Source of the DNA: Cantharellus purpuraceus
Taxonomy: Eukaryota; Basidiomycota; Agaricomycetes; Cantharellales; Hydnaceae
Direction of reading: 5' to 3'
Assembly (NCBI GenBank): GCA_025174535.1
Contig: JALBUN010000001.1
Span: 2,604,001 to 2,668,000 of the forward strand
Length of the DNA stretch: 64,000 bases
Position numbers and translations under genes: made by a program. Position 1 is the stretch's first letter. Every line of letters begins with the position of its first letter. Of this stretch, positions 1 through 12,594 are shown in pieces. The notes under the pieces were generated by a model. That model ran no database searches. It worked only from the letters and a program-made list of their open reading frames with translations, and was not told the origin of the DNA.

Positions 1-1692
1 GACAGCGGAGTTGGAAAGGCGGCTACCTCTTATCGAGCCCCACTCCAACCCAACGATGCATAACGTACCTGCGATGTTGAAGATGCCAGCAGAAGTCAGC
101 GAGAGGATTCTCACAATGAGCGATCCTATTGCTGTCGCTGCCATGTCTCAGTCTTGCTCGTTTTTCCGCAAACTCATTCATCATCCCATAGATCAGCATT
201 TGTGGCGATCGCTCTATCTTGCCAGATTCGATGATCCTCGGCCAACATTCACCATTAACGGAGGCGATTCCAATAAATACCCGTGGTCCTCAGAGCTAAA
301 ACGTCGAGTTCGCTCCGAGACACTCCTGACCCGTTGGAAACCTTTCGTGTCTTTGCCACAAAAGGATCAAACCTTGGTGCTTTGGACATTAACAGATATA
401 ATATGTAATCTCCCCTCGCCAGACCTCTTAGAGCACTCGTTGGATCTGGAATGGGTTCAACGTTTGATCAAGGAGGCGGATATTCGCAAGGCTCCAAGCA
501 GTGCAGAGATCGCGGAATTGCTTGCTCGACTGCATACTTACTGTGGACTAACCCGCGAGGAAAAGAAGTGGCCCGGGTCGAAAGCTATGCGCACTGCCTC
601 TCGGGGTTATGTGTACAATCTTCGAAATTACACTGAAGAGAATGAGTGGGGACCTTTCTTTCAGGACAAGTCAGGGAGGGTCAGTTGGGTCCATGTAAAC
701 CACCTTTTTAACGTTGTTTCGATGAGCTTGGAGGATATTCCCCAATTGTGGGAGCGGATGAGACCTCCAACTGGGTTGGCTGCCATGAGACCATACTCTG
801 CGCCTGGCAACAGAAGTAATCCGAAGGATTGGGCAGGAGTAGAAGGCAGTTGGTATAGATATGTTTGCTTCATCGATTACAGGTTAGTTTCCACCCTAAT
901 TCCGGGCGTTATGCAGTCTTCTCATCCTTCCGTACCAGAGATCTATTTGGTGAGCTCTTATCTTAATTTATTTGTCAGCAGCCAAATGTAACGAGTGATT
1001 TTTTCAGCTTACAATGTATGCGACCTCTTATGTGTAACTTCTGCTCACAAATTCACGCTTGACAGTTTTCAACGTCCACTGAGTCCGAACCCTTGAATAC
1101 CTCCATTTTTGACGGGGCTGATTTCCAAGAAGCCATCCGACTAATCGCACTTACACTTCGCATTACTGAATTCTTACCGTGTGAATCACACCCACATCGC
1201 CCGATTATCAAATTCACAGGAACTAGCCTGGGTGCCTCGGTAAGCAGCTCTCACTTATCACTGAATCGGTTTCGTAGATGAATGCATATTAGAACCAAGC
1301 GCGTGTTGAAGGAACTGTCCGTATGACACCTGATGGCCAAATTCGGTGGCATTATGTATGTTTCCAGCTTTTGTTCCTAGTTTCGATCAAGTAACCATTC
1401 CCAGATGTCTACATATGATGGACAAACTCAGTGGTGGTTAGTTGCTCTCATTGTTGGACACCCACTATCTTCATAAGTGACCCACGTTCCACAGTTCAGA
1501 AGGCGTCCAGGTTGGTGCGGCAGGCTCTGCGATGGGTGTCATAGGCGCTTGGTCGGGGGAATCCCATCTGGAGCAAGATCCAGTCGGTGAGTATCTCGCG
1601 TTTACGTGCATCTCTGGGGCTTGATATCAGCATTTATAGGCCCATTCTGGCTATGGAAAGGCGAACCACTGAAGAGATACCATAATTCATAA
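1..1692 (+). CDS. F-box domain protein, 5'-partial
   Basis: Probable substrate-recognition subunit of an SCF-type ubiquitin ligase; the target is unknown. The frame is already open at the left edge and the first in-window Met (position 56) is not obviously the start, so the 5' end lies outside. The F-box core is encoded near 80-220 (MLKMPAEVSERIL, then SQSCSFFRKLI and DQHLWRSLYL). Exons by phase: <1-949, 1008-1031, 1066-1239, 1293-1355, 1405-1436, 1495-1586, 1640-1692, stop TAA. The second exon is only 24 nt (LTMYATSY) and is required to keep the frame. The C-terminal part (GTVRM, RWHY, SEGVQVGGAAG-like and GPFWLWK segments) is of the kind seen in large basidiomycete F-box families. The gene ends 103 bp before the next start codon on the same strand. 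Confidence 0.75.
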
Positions 1693-1795
1693 GGAATTTA
1701 TATATAAGAGTATTGAAGATTTGGAGAGTGTTGTCCCACGATTAATGAATGACTCGATTCAGTTGTTGTGCATGCTTGTCACGTGATGTCACGAA

Positions 1796-4629
1796 ATGGG
1801 AGCCTGTAACTTAGAGCGTTCTGTTCTACTTGAAGCTGAGCTCATGTCCAAGCCACGAACACGGTCATCACTGGATGAAATGACACCACCCACTCCTTCG
1901 CTACCGTTCCCCAGTACAGGCTCTTTAGCATACGTTGCCAACATTGCTTCGAGCACCCTAGGCTCTGGTTTGGAGAGCGGTTCTAAACCTAAGCAGACCA
2001 TCAATCCGTCCACTATTCGTCTTGTACACTCTGAGGCTCCTCACAATGTCAATTGCACTGAAAAGGATTCAGCACCAACTTCTTCTGGTTCATTACTAGT
2101 CCCACCTTGGCCTGTCTCCGTGCAGTCTTCACTGATTGGCAATCACTCTGTCGACAATCTGGGCCGGAAGGAACGTTACTCCCTCACAGACCACTCCAGT
2201 TTGAACATGCTACGCTTACATCCCTTTTCTCAAGCTTCTGCTTGTAACGTCGATTCGGGTTGCTTGGTACCTTCTCATTTGGTGAAACCTTCAGGCCCCG
2301 TCGCTTCGTCCTCTACTTTTCCCGACCCACCACGCCCGCCTTCTTCAGCATCCTTCATAGACATGGGAAAGAATCCACAAGGAAGGAGAGGCCACAGTTG
2401 TCAAGTCCAGGGTTTCGGTCGTCGCTGGGGCCAGAGCGTGTCCGACGGAATTCCTCTGATAGCATATAATGCTCGTAAAGGTGGCAAACGTTTCTGGCGT
2501 ACGCTGATCCCTCCTTCTGTTCTATCGTTTCTCGACAATTCCAAACCAGACGCAAGCTCAATCCCCCCTGCATCAGCGGAACCCAAGGGTCCCGATGCTC
2601 TCGAAGAATTGCCACCTCGTCCTGCTCCTTACTTCTACCCACGACGTGTGGATCCTCATAAAGATGCGATATCATGCGAGAGCATGCATGAGAGCTTTTT
2701 TTGCAACCTTGGAGAGCTACCAGCCGATTCATTTACAGAAGTTGCGATGGACCAAAGTAAGCCTGTAACGAAATCTCGAAAAGCAAGCGAGCTAAAACGC
2801 CCCTACGGTGGTGGAGGAAAAGAAGAGGGTGTATCTGTCGATTCCGACGAAATTGAGACCTGGAGACAGCAGCAGACTGATTTAGCAACGAAGGTGCGTC
2901 GCAGGAGTGTGATCCGTCTCTTCCAGTCTCATTTCCTCACGTCACCAGAAGTCCCGTCCTTCTCTACGACAACGGTTTGGATCGAGCCTCAGACAAAGCA
3001 TTGGGTTTCAGCAATTACGAAGTGCATTTTCGGAACTAGATCTTAGCCAGCTTGCTCGCCAGCAGGATGAGTCTGAGACTCTAGGCCCAGGAATCACTGA
3101 TGATCCGTTTGCATCACTTTCAACCTCTCCACAGCTTTTACCCACGCAAGTCACCCTCCGCCCGGCAACTAGCTCCTTGTCTCTCTCTGCTACTGTGGCC
3201 TTGCCTTTGCTCTCCTCTAGTGAACTTGTTTTAGATTTTACCAATCCAACTTCCGGCGCGAAACGCAGATCATTCATTAACATGGATGCTGACTGTGATG
3301 ATCCATCGACAAGCTCCTCCGTTTCACGCTCAGACACCTCATATCAACAGCCCTCCCCTTCCCTTCTTTACGCCAACCTTAGCTGCTTGTCGGCTCTTGA
3401 ACGTTCCATGCATCATGATAAAGGTATAACTCCGACGTCTATACTTTATCCCCAATCAGGACATGTGTCTGAAGACTCGGGTGTCTTGTGCCAAACTCCA
3501 GTTCTTACACCGGACCTCGACTCTATCGAAGACGCTTCTCCATTGTTGTCTGAAAGCTTCTGTGCAGCTGTTGAAGTGACTAGCCTAAAGCGTGAGCAGG
3601 ATCTTGGCAGGACAGACACGTCGATTGTTCCCTTCCCTTCTTTGCATTCTTGCCAGGAGTGCTCCTCTTTGCCGGATATATATGGGGAAAGTGCGGTGGA
3701 AGAAGGTACAAGTCAAGATCAGATTTTCCACTCTTGTGTGTTGGGTCTATCACCCCCTAGGTCGGTGTCTTTGAAATCCGTTCGCAGCAACAGTCCAAGG
3801 TCGCGGCGTAAATTCTCGCTACGTGGCGTCGGCGGAGAGTGCCTTGCAGATGTATCTGTAGCCAGTATCGACATGGGAGAGAGTATTACCGACTTCACCC
3901 TCTTGGCCGTAGAATGGCCACAGCCTCCCCGTGAGCCATCACCAGAACCAGGCATCACGTCTGGAGATAATCCAGATCTTGAGGTATGTTTATCGCGTCT
4001 ACCTCTTTCCTGTCATAATCCTGTCATATAAGCAGCTGGATGCAGATCCTTTGCATGCTCATGAAGGAGAGCATCCCCTTCCTCCGCCTGCGTCTAATAT
4101 GCCACCGTTGGACAAGTACCGGACCTGCATCACTCCTGTCGCGCGTGAAACCTCTGCTACTTGTCTCAGTTCTGTTGACTTGTCTTCTGCTGTGGACCTT
4201 GTCGAGGTTACTCTTGGGTCTTCTACCCTGAAACATACGGCCCTCCCAAATATCATCCTCCTCGCGCCAACTACAGAAACCCAACCGACAGGAACATCGA
4301 TCTCATTTCGTGCGGCGTCACGCCCAGTGCTTATTTCTTTTCTCGTGTTCCACGCAGAGACGAGACTCGAAGCTCAAAGCGTATCTCGTGAGAGCGCATC
4401 AATCCTGGCTGGTGTGGCGCTCTGCAGGGCAGCGGATGACAATCAAGTGAATCCAGACAAGATGACGGTTACTCTTATGAAAGATGGCAGGGAATCACCG
4501 TTGAAGTTGGCAGTAAAGGACGGGTCGTTAGTAAACTTCTCCGTCGGGCTTCCGATAACGCTTGGCGAGCTCGCAGTGGCGATTGCGAAAATCTCATTTG
4601 GAAAAAGTATGGTCTTGGATGGCAAATGA
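1796..4629 (+). CDS. Ser/Pro-rich protein of unknown function
   Basis: I do not recognise this protein. Three exons, 1796-2893, 3012-3983 and 4036-4629, join in phase 0 through a 118-nt and a 52-nt GT..AG intron to give about 887 residues. Most of the first two exons is low-complexity Ser/Thr/Pro, typical of disordered regulatory regions. At the first junction the spliced protein reads ETWRQQQTDLATK then QLRSAFSELDLSQLARQQ, a probable coiled coil that supports the splice. The last exon is more ordered, with hydrophobic beta-like segments (PNIILLAPT, RPVLISFLVFHAET) and no signal peptide or membrane segment. An alternative Met lies at 1844. The gene is tandem with the F-box gene and converges on CCA1, with 177 bp between stop codons. 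Confidence 0.7.
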
Positions 4630-4806
4630 TAATGTGATAGTCATGGTCTATGACGACTCTTCTGTAATTTGGTCCCGGATTTTGGTAACCTCACAACACT
4701 TGTATCATCGATATTCGTTTTCTTCCGAGCGGCACCTTTGATCGCCATTAAATTCGTAGGTTTGTATCAGTATACATGAATGTGAATGTATTACGATGCC
4801 GTGAAA

Positions 4807-7168
4807 TCACGCGTCCTTTGACAACTTGGCCTTCTTGGAGCGTGGTCCGTCTCTTCCCTGCTCCTGGCTGGGTTTGCGGTTACTTTCAAGTAATAACTTG
4901 CCGGCGTTGACTTCCTCCTTGAGCCATGTCGCACACTCATCTTTGGTGCCTCGTGGATGATCGAGTTGCCATTTCGTGACCTGCATAAGCACATTGCCAG
5001 TCCACGGACCTGGCTTCTTGGAGAGAAGCGACGAGACCTCGTTTCCCTACAAAGAGAGGAGCATATGTCGGACTCCAGTAAACGTATTTACGAAAAGTAG
5101 GCACTCACGTTGAGAATTGGCGAGTCGTCCAGAGAATTTGGAAGTTCGAGTTCTTCTACCTTGTCCACGAAAATATTGTACAGTGTGATGATCTCATTGG
5201 CGGCATCGACTAGTTATCCATGGTAAGGAATGCTTAGAAACCATGCCAGTCAATAACGTACCATCGAATTCGTCTGTCATCGGATCCCACAGCGGGACGA
5301 GCTCCTGCACGAGTGAGAACAATACTGATGACGTCCAATGCGAACCTGTGTTTGGGTTATGCACGGATTTGTCCCGCAGCAATAATCCTATAAAAGAAAG
5401 AACGTCTGATATAGCCTAATAGGCATTTATTCGCAGATCCTTGACTCACCGAGCGCTACGCGAGGGGATGGGCTGTCAAATTTTTCTAGCTTGGGCTGGA
5501 AGAGATTGTTTGAGGCTGTATATAGGGCTGGGATGCCGTCAACATAATGATTTTGGACGCCAAGCTGCGCAGAAATATCAATAAATTTTCGACATGGTAG
5601 CGCATAGAAATCGGCACTTTTAATCCTTCACGAATACACGCTTCAACAATCGACTTTGTCTTTTTCTTCTCAACATACGTCAAGCCTCTGAACGGTGTCA
5701 GTGCTGAGGCTAGATATAAACGTCTATGTGTCGTCCAGTCAGCGGCGAAATTGCTGAACAATACAGGCCTTGGGGAATGTAATTGAGCAAAGCGTGGTGA
5801 TAGGGATGGTGTGGGAACGGAATTTAGTGGTGCTGCGATAGCCTCGGGCGGACTGTTACTTTTGAGAGATGACTGGGAAGATGTAGGGTCACGATGTGGT
5901 GATGATACGAAGTGATGCAGTATTGTTGTGGCTGCAAGGGCTTCGTGGAGTGGCAAAGACTCTGGAAGCGGGATCGGAGGTGCGAGAGAAGGAGGCGGTG
6001 CGAAGATAGTGTGATGTAACGCAAGAAAATCTATTAGTTGTATAGCCCGCAATGGGTCAGGACCTACGATAAGATGCAACGAAACGCTATCAGATATCAG
6101 AACAACGCGGGTGTGGAAAACAACATTCCTTTCATCATTTTATCAACCTCTTCCCCAATCCTCTCTCGAGTGATCTTAGTCTTCAGCGCACCCTGGGCAA
6201 CAATATATAATAGGGAATGGGCTAATCCATTGTACATACCTGGATCTCGAGATCCTTTGCAGCGTCTGCTAAATCTGGAACGAGATCATATGCAAACCTG
6301 CTGGCAAACCGTATACAACGAAGAACACGAAGCGGATCATCGAGAAAGGTTTGTTTGGGAGGAAGAGGCGTCCGTATAATACCATTGCGAAGGTCTTCGA
6401 GACCCTACAGAGGCCACAGTAGACTAAGCAAATCTCAGGCAGTTAATATTGAGAAAATAACCTTCTGAGTGTGATCTTCTACAGAATGAGTGTGAATGTT
6501 GTAAAGCAGTGCGTTGATGGTTGTATCCCGCCGTAGAGTGTCCTCAAGCTTTGTACCAAACTCCTGAACGCTTCGTGACTCTCAAGCCTTCGGGTTGGCA
6601 AGTTGGAAGAACTATCATAGGCTTACCACCTTGGTGGGAATGCGACTACCCTCTGCATATTCTTCGCTTCTTAGATTCACAAAGTCTAAATCCAGGCCGA
6701 GCACAGAGACTTTGGCCGTCTCTAAATGCTTGGACTGCTCAGCCCTGCTCTCCACTTTTGTAACTCGTGTGACTTCTATTCCGCGAGTTTTAAGATATTC
6801 AGCAAACTTTGAAGCAAAGGGGAACCCCATCATGCTGGAAAGGGCGACATCAATATCGTTACTTTCGAGGCCAAGTAGCTGGTACCACTGTCAACACCAG
6901 GTATCATAGTCCATGGAGGGGACATGACAATCACCTTGTCTCTAACCCATCCCCCTGCAATGCAACATTCAACGTTTTCACTGTCCTCACGCAACACTCG
7001 GGTAAAGTCATCCAGAAGAGTGCATATTTGTTTCTCGAGATCAGTCAGACGAATAGACCCTGCTTCCTTGGGTAGACGTGCCCGATGTGATGATATGCCT
7101 CTAAAACTGGTTGAAGTCATAGTGGGTCGAATATATGATGCGAGGCGAGAGCAGAGGCGTGCAAGCAT
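4807..7168 (-). CDS. CCA1: CCA tRNA nucleotidyltransferase
   Basis: Adds or repairs the 3' CCA end of tRNAs. Class II nucleotidyltransferase motifs are clear after splicing: GGWVRDK then LLGLESNDIDVAL (the GG and DxD metal site), LRRDTTINALLYNI, and DDPLRVLRCIRFASRF. Eleven exons, in gene order: 7168-6935, 6878-6630, 6563-6462, 6404-6240, 6192-6129, 6063-5618, 5564-5450, 5387-5346, 5324-5262, 5209-5109, 5046-4807; about 606 aa, close to the yeast enzyme plus a longer C-terminus ending in a basic Lys/Arg tail. Intron 5 begins with GA rather than GT (see findings), yet phase and protein fit there exactly. The first Met is followed by an Arg-rich, acid-free stretch and a second in-frame Met at residue 17, as in yeast CCA1, where alternative starts give mitochondrial and cytosolic forms. 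Identity is certain; dual targeting is inferred. Confidence 0.93.
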
Positions 7169-8692
7169 CTGTGCGTGTGGCTATTCCCACGCAAGACAAA
7201 CAAGAACGACCAACTGGCTCAGTCCGAGAGCTTCACCAGCTTTGTTTTCCATCTAGCGAGCTAGGCTATATAGCGTAACGGAACGCCTTGACCTAGGATA
7301 GAACTGATGGCAAACCATTCAAACAGTGGATGTCTCTGGCCTCGTCATACAGCTCCAGATATTGACCAGTCAGTGCCTTGTGGCGGGCTGAAACATGTCC
7401 GCCGTCAAATGTTTTCGACCAAAACCTAAACAATAGCCGGGCATCCACAGACAAAATAAGGTTAAAGGAAAAAGACGCCTCGAAAAAATGTAGTTCAATC
7501 CAGCTAATAGAGAATTCCAGGCGAAAGGATAGGGGAGTGGATGCGATGGGGCATCAGGTTCTAGGAGTCCGCTTGTTTCCAAGTGGTCGTGCTAAATATC
7601 TTTGCATACTGCTTTCACCCTGGGTGAAGATAATCGGATTTTGTCTACTCGCAAGATTTGATTTGATCGTCTGCTAGTATCCGGTTGTTGAACCACAACT
7701 GGCACGTCGTCGTTAACGCTGACATCACAAAGTGTGATCAACGAGCGTGGAAGGACTATATCAACGTCATATCCCTCCATGTAGGGTCACCGTTAGCGAC
7801 TCCAACCATGACTTGCGAACAGTAATGAGCACGTGTCGAAAACTCTAGCTCAGGATACAACCACATGTCATATCCCAAGTTCTACGTGGAGTACGTCAAC
7901 CTTTCACGATAAGCACATTTTGAAGAAGTAGAGTTCCACTTACCGCCTTATTAAAAAGGCTGTTTAAAAATGGGAGACATCATACCTTATTCAAGTCGTT
8001 CACCTGGGGCGCTCCACATCAGAGCGGGAGATCATGGTCCCAGGGATAGTGTCAACGGGCTCATCCACCTCGACCAATTGACAAGGCTAGTAAGCGTGTA
8101 ACACGAAACAAAATAAATATCGTGAAAGGTGTCGCTTCAATCTTTATAGGAGATAGATAGGGCCAGCCCCAGCCTCACGGAGAACAGTGAGCTGTTCGTA
8201 GCCTCACCAAACCAGTAGTAAATGGGTCTGACCTTCAGAAACACATGTGGTTATGTAGTGCTTCTCTTAATGTCTTCCTATACAGCACCAGGTACAATAA
8301 CAGAACCACGTTTCGACTGACCAGCGGAGCGAGAAAAAGTAAGAGATGCAAGCATCGGCGAGAACAGACTGGAGCTTCAATAACCTAGGAGGCACCGTCG
8401 GCAACGTGGGATTTGGATATCACAATATAAACAGAATGCAGTGATACTGGCAGCGCAGTGGCAAGACTGGAGAGCACCTAGTAGTCTGGGACGGATTGTG
8501 CATGAGGCTGGTTTAAATTGTGCCAAACTAAGCCTGAAAGAAAGCCACAGGTTGCACTGAAGGGTTTCTTCCAAGTATTGGGACGAAAATATCGACGAAC
8601 CGTTTCAAGAGGGTGACGACATGGTGGAGAGCTGCAGTGCCTGATCGGCGTTAAACGCGTCCTCGCTCACGTGATACGACAAAATCTTGCCA
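7169..8692. other. intergenic region without recognised gene
   Basis: About 1.5 kb between the divergent starts of CCA1 and ROK1. Only short open frames occur, for example a 62-codon ATG frame on the minus strand at 7592-7780, and none has splice-compatible neighbours or a family motif I recognise. The segment presumably contains both promoters. Confidence 0.4.
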
Positions 8693-10870
8693 ATGGAGCA
8701 ATTTCAACTGCTTTCCAGAGGCGGGGTAAAATTCAACAAGAAGAGGTTCCAGTCAGATGTCAAGCTCTTCAATGTACGTCCTTCTCATCTAACCTGGAGA
8801 AATCTGTCTTTACCTCGCTACGCTAGCCATCCAAAATCCTGGACAAGGGAAAGCAGCCTGAACATTCTGTCGATAAGCTTCCTCCAGAGCTAGACTTCTT
8901 TCGTTATGCCAAACCAGGTCAGGCAGAAAAGCGAAAGACACCACATGGAAATGAAGAGGACGCTGGCAGGTCTGCCGAGGATAAAGCTGAGGGGGATGAG
9001 TACGAGAAGAACGAATCATCGCCGCGAGGGAAGAGGCGCAAGTTAGAGACGGAGGCTGCTGCGATACCCAAATCTGCTGGACAGCGAGTGATGAGTAAAG
9101 GGAAGAATGTACCAGCGCCCATAGACTCATTTCAGAGTCTGAAGGAGCGCTACCATTGTTCCTCACTCATATTTTCCAACTTGGAGAAGAATGGGTGGGG
9201 ATCGCCCACAGGCATTCAAGCGCATGGTATTCCCATGTTGATGGAGGTATGCGCCGTGTTTTAACTTTCCTATCTTCAGAATAAGTGAATTTTTAGAGTA
9301 TAGTCTCGAGATATTGCTGCTATATCACCTACAGGCACGGGGAAGACTCTTGCATACCTCCTACCAATTCTCATGTTACTCGGTTCGCCGGTTTCTTCCT
9401 CTTCCACCGATAAAGGAAAAGGGGTTCGAGCCCTGGTGTTAGCTCCTACTCGAGAACTTGCACACCAAATACACAACGAGTGTCTGAAAATATCGCAAGG
9501 CCGTAAATGGCGCATCACGTTGTACAGCAAGGCGACGGCCGCCACACTAGCAGATAAAGCGGTTCGAGACAAAATTGGTACCTTACATTCTTCCATGATG
9601 CTATTGCAGATTTGATGCGTTTGCTTCAGACATTATCATCAGCACACCAATGCGACTTGTGGCGTCAATCAAAGAGGGCAAACTCGAATTAAACAAGTAA
9701 GTGTTTGGCTTCCTTCGAAGATTTGGTCCCTCAGACTCCTCACCAGTGTTCAGCATCTCGTGCTTGATGAGGCAGATCGCATGCTGGATGCCGAGTTCCT
9801 GTCACAGGTAGAGGAGGTTATAGATTCATGTACACACCCATCTCTCCAAAAGTCAATATTCAGTGCGACATTACCAGCAGGAGCGGAGCAGGTTGCTATG
9901 GGTATGCTTAAGAACCCTATCCGTGTCGTTGTTGGACTCAAGTAAGATTTTTGTCAACTATCTCGCCTTGTGAATGACCTTAATCGTGATTACATAGAGA
10001 TACCCCCCTCCCTCTCATCCGTCAATCATTAGTTTATGTCGCCGATGAGGCCTCCAAGCTCCCTAGCTTAGTTACCTACCTGACATCTACTTCATCTATC
10101 CCTGCACAGGCGGAAAATCCCACCACGCCGCCACCTTGGGCGCCGCCCATACTCATATTCACCTCCACGCAACCTCGCGCGACTTCTCTCTGCACACAGC
10201 TCATCCTCTATGGCATTCAAAATGTGGACGTTCTCCATGCTTCATTAACAAATAAACAACGTCAGGACGTCGTACACCGTATGCTCACAGGCGAATGCTG
10301 GGTCCTTGTATGCACGGAGATTGTCGCACGAGGGATGGACTTCAAAGGAGTTAAAGGAGTCATCAACTATGACTGGCCACAGAGCATACAGAGCTATGTG
10401 CACCGGATTGGACGAACGGGCCGAGCGGGACGGGAGGGCATAGCAGTAACTTATTGGACAGACGAAGATGCACCGTCCTTAAAATCGTTCGTGTCATAGT
10501 TTCCTTTCATGTGAGACAAGCCTGTTGATGCTACGTTTCTAACCTGGCTCCAGGATCGCAAATGTGCTGCTGCAATCTGGCTCGCCTGTCGCTGAGTGGA
10601 TGCTCAAACTTCCAAAGCCATCAAAGATGAATAAGCGCAGAATGGGGAAGGTGAAGCGCGGTAATGAAGTAGACACGTCAGGGAGGATCGGCAGGGCAGA
10701 TGCCATTAAAAAGAGGTATGCTATGCTATTTGTTGCTCAGCCAGACCTGTTTTGACTATCGTAATATCAGAGACATGATCATGGGGTCGAAGAGGCGGAA
10801 ACTGAAGTCGGAGAAGGCGGATGGAAATGGGGAACAAAGCGAATGGCCCGGATTTCAAAGTACCGAGTAG
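8693..10870 (+). CDS. ROK1: DEAD-box ATP-dependent RNA helicase, Rok1/DDX52 type
   Basis: RNA helicase of small-subunit (18S) rRNA processing in the nucleolus. Helicase motifs after splicing: SPTGTGKT (I), PTRELAHQ (Ia), DEAD (II), SAT (III), ARGMDFKGV (V) and [10 protein letters not shown] (VI). The N-terminal [11 protein letters not shown] is characteristic of the Rok1/DDX52 branch. Exons: 8693-8773, 8827-9246, 9304-9577, 9630-9696, 9747-9941, 9998-10486, 10554-10715, 10771-10870; about 595 aa. The intron at 9578-9629 must use the AG at 9629 to give [12 protein letters not shown]; a nearer AG breaks the frame. The acceptor of exon 5 could also be 12 nt upstream. The C-terminus is basic (KRRKLKSEK), as expected for a nucleolar protein. 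ATG at 8693 is the first Met in frame. Confidence 0.95.
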
Positions 10871-12594
10871 CAAACCCCCTAGTTAATCGCTGTGGATCCC
10901 TGTTTTTGTCAGGCGTGACACTGCGCGTAGCTTATTAAAGGTGACCTGAATATCAGGGCACTTGATGATGTGAGCCATCACCGGTCTTTCCGGAAGGCTG
11001 GGAAGCTAGCCAGACTGTCTTCAGCAGCGTATTTCTGAGGGATGGAACAGCACAGAGGATGCAAGGGAAAGCAACCGTCAGAAAATCTAATTGTGCATGT
11101 ATCGACTCGGAAATCGGTAGGACAACCTATCGTGCTGACATGGTGGGATATGACGAAACAGAGAATGCCACCATGGTAACAATACATTAGCGATCGTACC
11201 TAGTACACGATCCATGCTAGAGGCCAGTGAACTTACCTCCGTACACAACTCGGAACCAAAGCAGTCACGGTCCATCAGCAGTTGAAAACAGTCCTGGAGG
11301 TATTGGTTGCTTGTAAATCACCGATGTCTGACCAGATCAAAGGACAAAGAACCCGATAGAGAGCCTGTAATGACACGACGAACTCCGGAGACATGATCGA
11401 CGAACGCGGAATATTGCGCCTCAAAAACAGGTGATGCTGCCCCTGAGAGTGCCTGAAGAATTGCGATCAGCTCTCCGGTCGGACTCGGGTCTCTAGCGTC
11501 TCTGATGCTTATTGCCACGCTACAGATGCAACCTCTGCGGAATGGTTATGCAATCTAGAAGCGCGCAATGAATATCTCACCATGAGTAGAGTGCTCCGAC
11601 TTCTCCTGTCAGTCAGGGTCCTGCAGTCACGTGTCTGGATGGATGCCTGTCGTGATGAGTCATCAAAACCAAACGTTGCCATGGGTTTTTGCTGTTGTGG
11701 ATGTGATGATCAGTATAATCATTTTCCCAACGGAACAACGGTGAGTAGAAAATTTCTCAGGGATAGTGCACTCAGTCAGCGGTGGACCTACAGGCCTGGT
11801 GAGGCGCTGTAAAGAGCCCTAAGTTCCGAGCCACTCCTGCGCTTATGAATCCAAACACGATCCGTGATGTTGCGTGTCGCAGTTTTTAAACGTCGGCAAT
11901 GGCTAATGCGGATTGTGCCTTAATGGCACTATGAGCCTACAAGCGACAACCTTGAAGCTTTCGATTGGACGGTACTGGGCGCTACCACAGGCTGTCTATA
12001 GATGAACATTTCGGTTCTTTGCAAGGCCCTGTTACCGCATCTCTTGACGCTCCATGGTGAACGCCCAGGAAAATAACAAGCTTGTAGCCATTTGAGTTCT
12101 GTGCTGAAGCAGGCGCAGGATGCTTCTGGCAGCGATGCTTCGTCATTAGAGTGATCGTTTCACTGATGCTCAGGTTTTCTTCATAGAAAACGACCTGCAT
12201 ATTTCTACTCCTAGAATTCTGGCGTCGCAACAGTGCGCATACAAGGTAGCCCGTTGATCCTTCGTGCCTTTTCTTGGGACCGCCAATGTCTAACACTCGG
12301 GCTCCGAGTGGCTTCAATTAGAAACTCGCCCATCCAGATCCTCCGTGAGTGACTCATGACTGAAGGCAGGGGCTAATCTAGATGTCGTGCCCCGCACTGC
12401 CATTGCTCGGTAACTTGCCCAGTGAGCGACAGCAATATTCACAGCCAGGATATTCGTCGGGTGCCAGGGCCTTCTATACGCCTCATACTTATATAACACC
12501 CTCCCCAAGGACCGTTAAATAAACAACTTCTTCCCTCGAGCAGTTGCAATCTTAACCCTTAGTACTTGTCATATTTCAACCTTCAGTATCTATC
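10871..12594. other. intergenic region; weak coding-like segment near 11.2-11.5 kb
   Basis: About 1.7 kb without a convincing gene. On the minus strand 11318-11518 is an open frame lacking ATG but preceded by an AG and with protein-like composition, and about 11210-11290 (DCFQLLMDRDCF) ends at a GTAAGT donor. These could be exons of an unrecognised gene or a relic. No motif supports a function. Confidence 0.3.
12489..12496 (+). promoter_or_regulatory. TATA box of the small secreted protein gene
   Basis: TTATATAA lies about 100 bp upstream of the ATG at 12595, followed by a CT-rich stretch, an arrangement usual for strongly expressed fungal genes. Confidence 0.5.

Noticed and set aside
9598..9629. 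ROK1 acceptor at 9609 (TTGCAG)
   Set aside because: It shifts the frame; the AG at 9629 gives the conserved [10 protein letters not shown].
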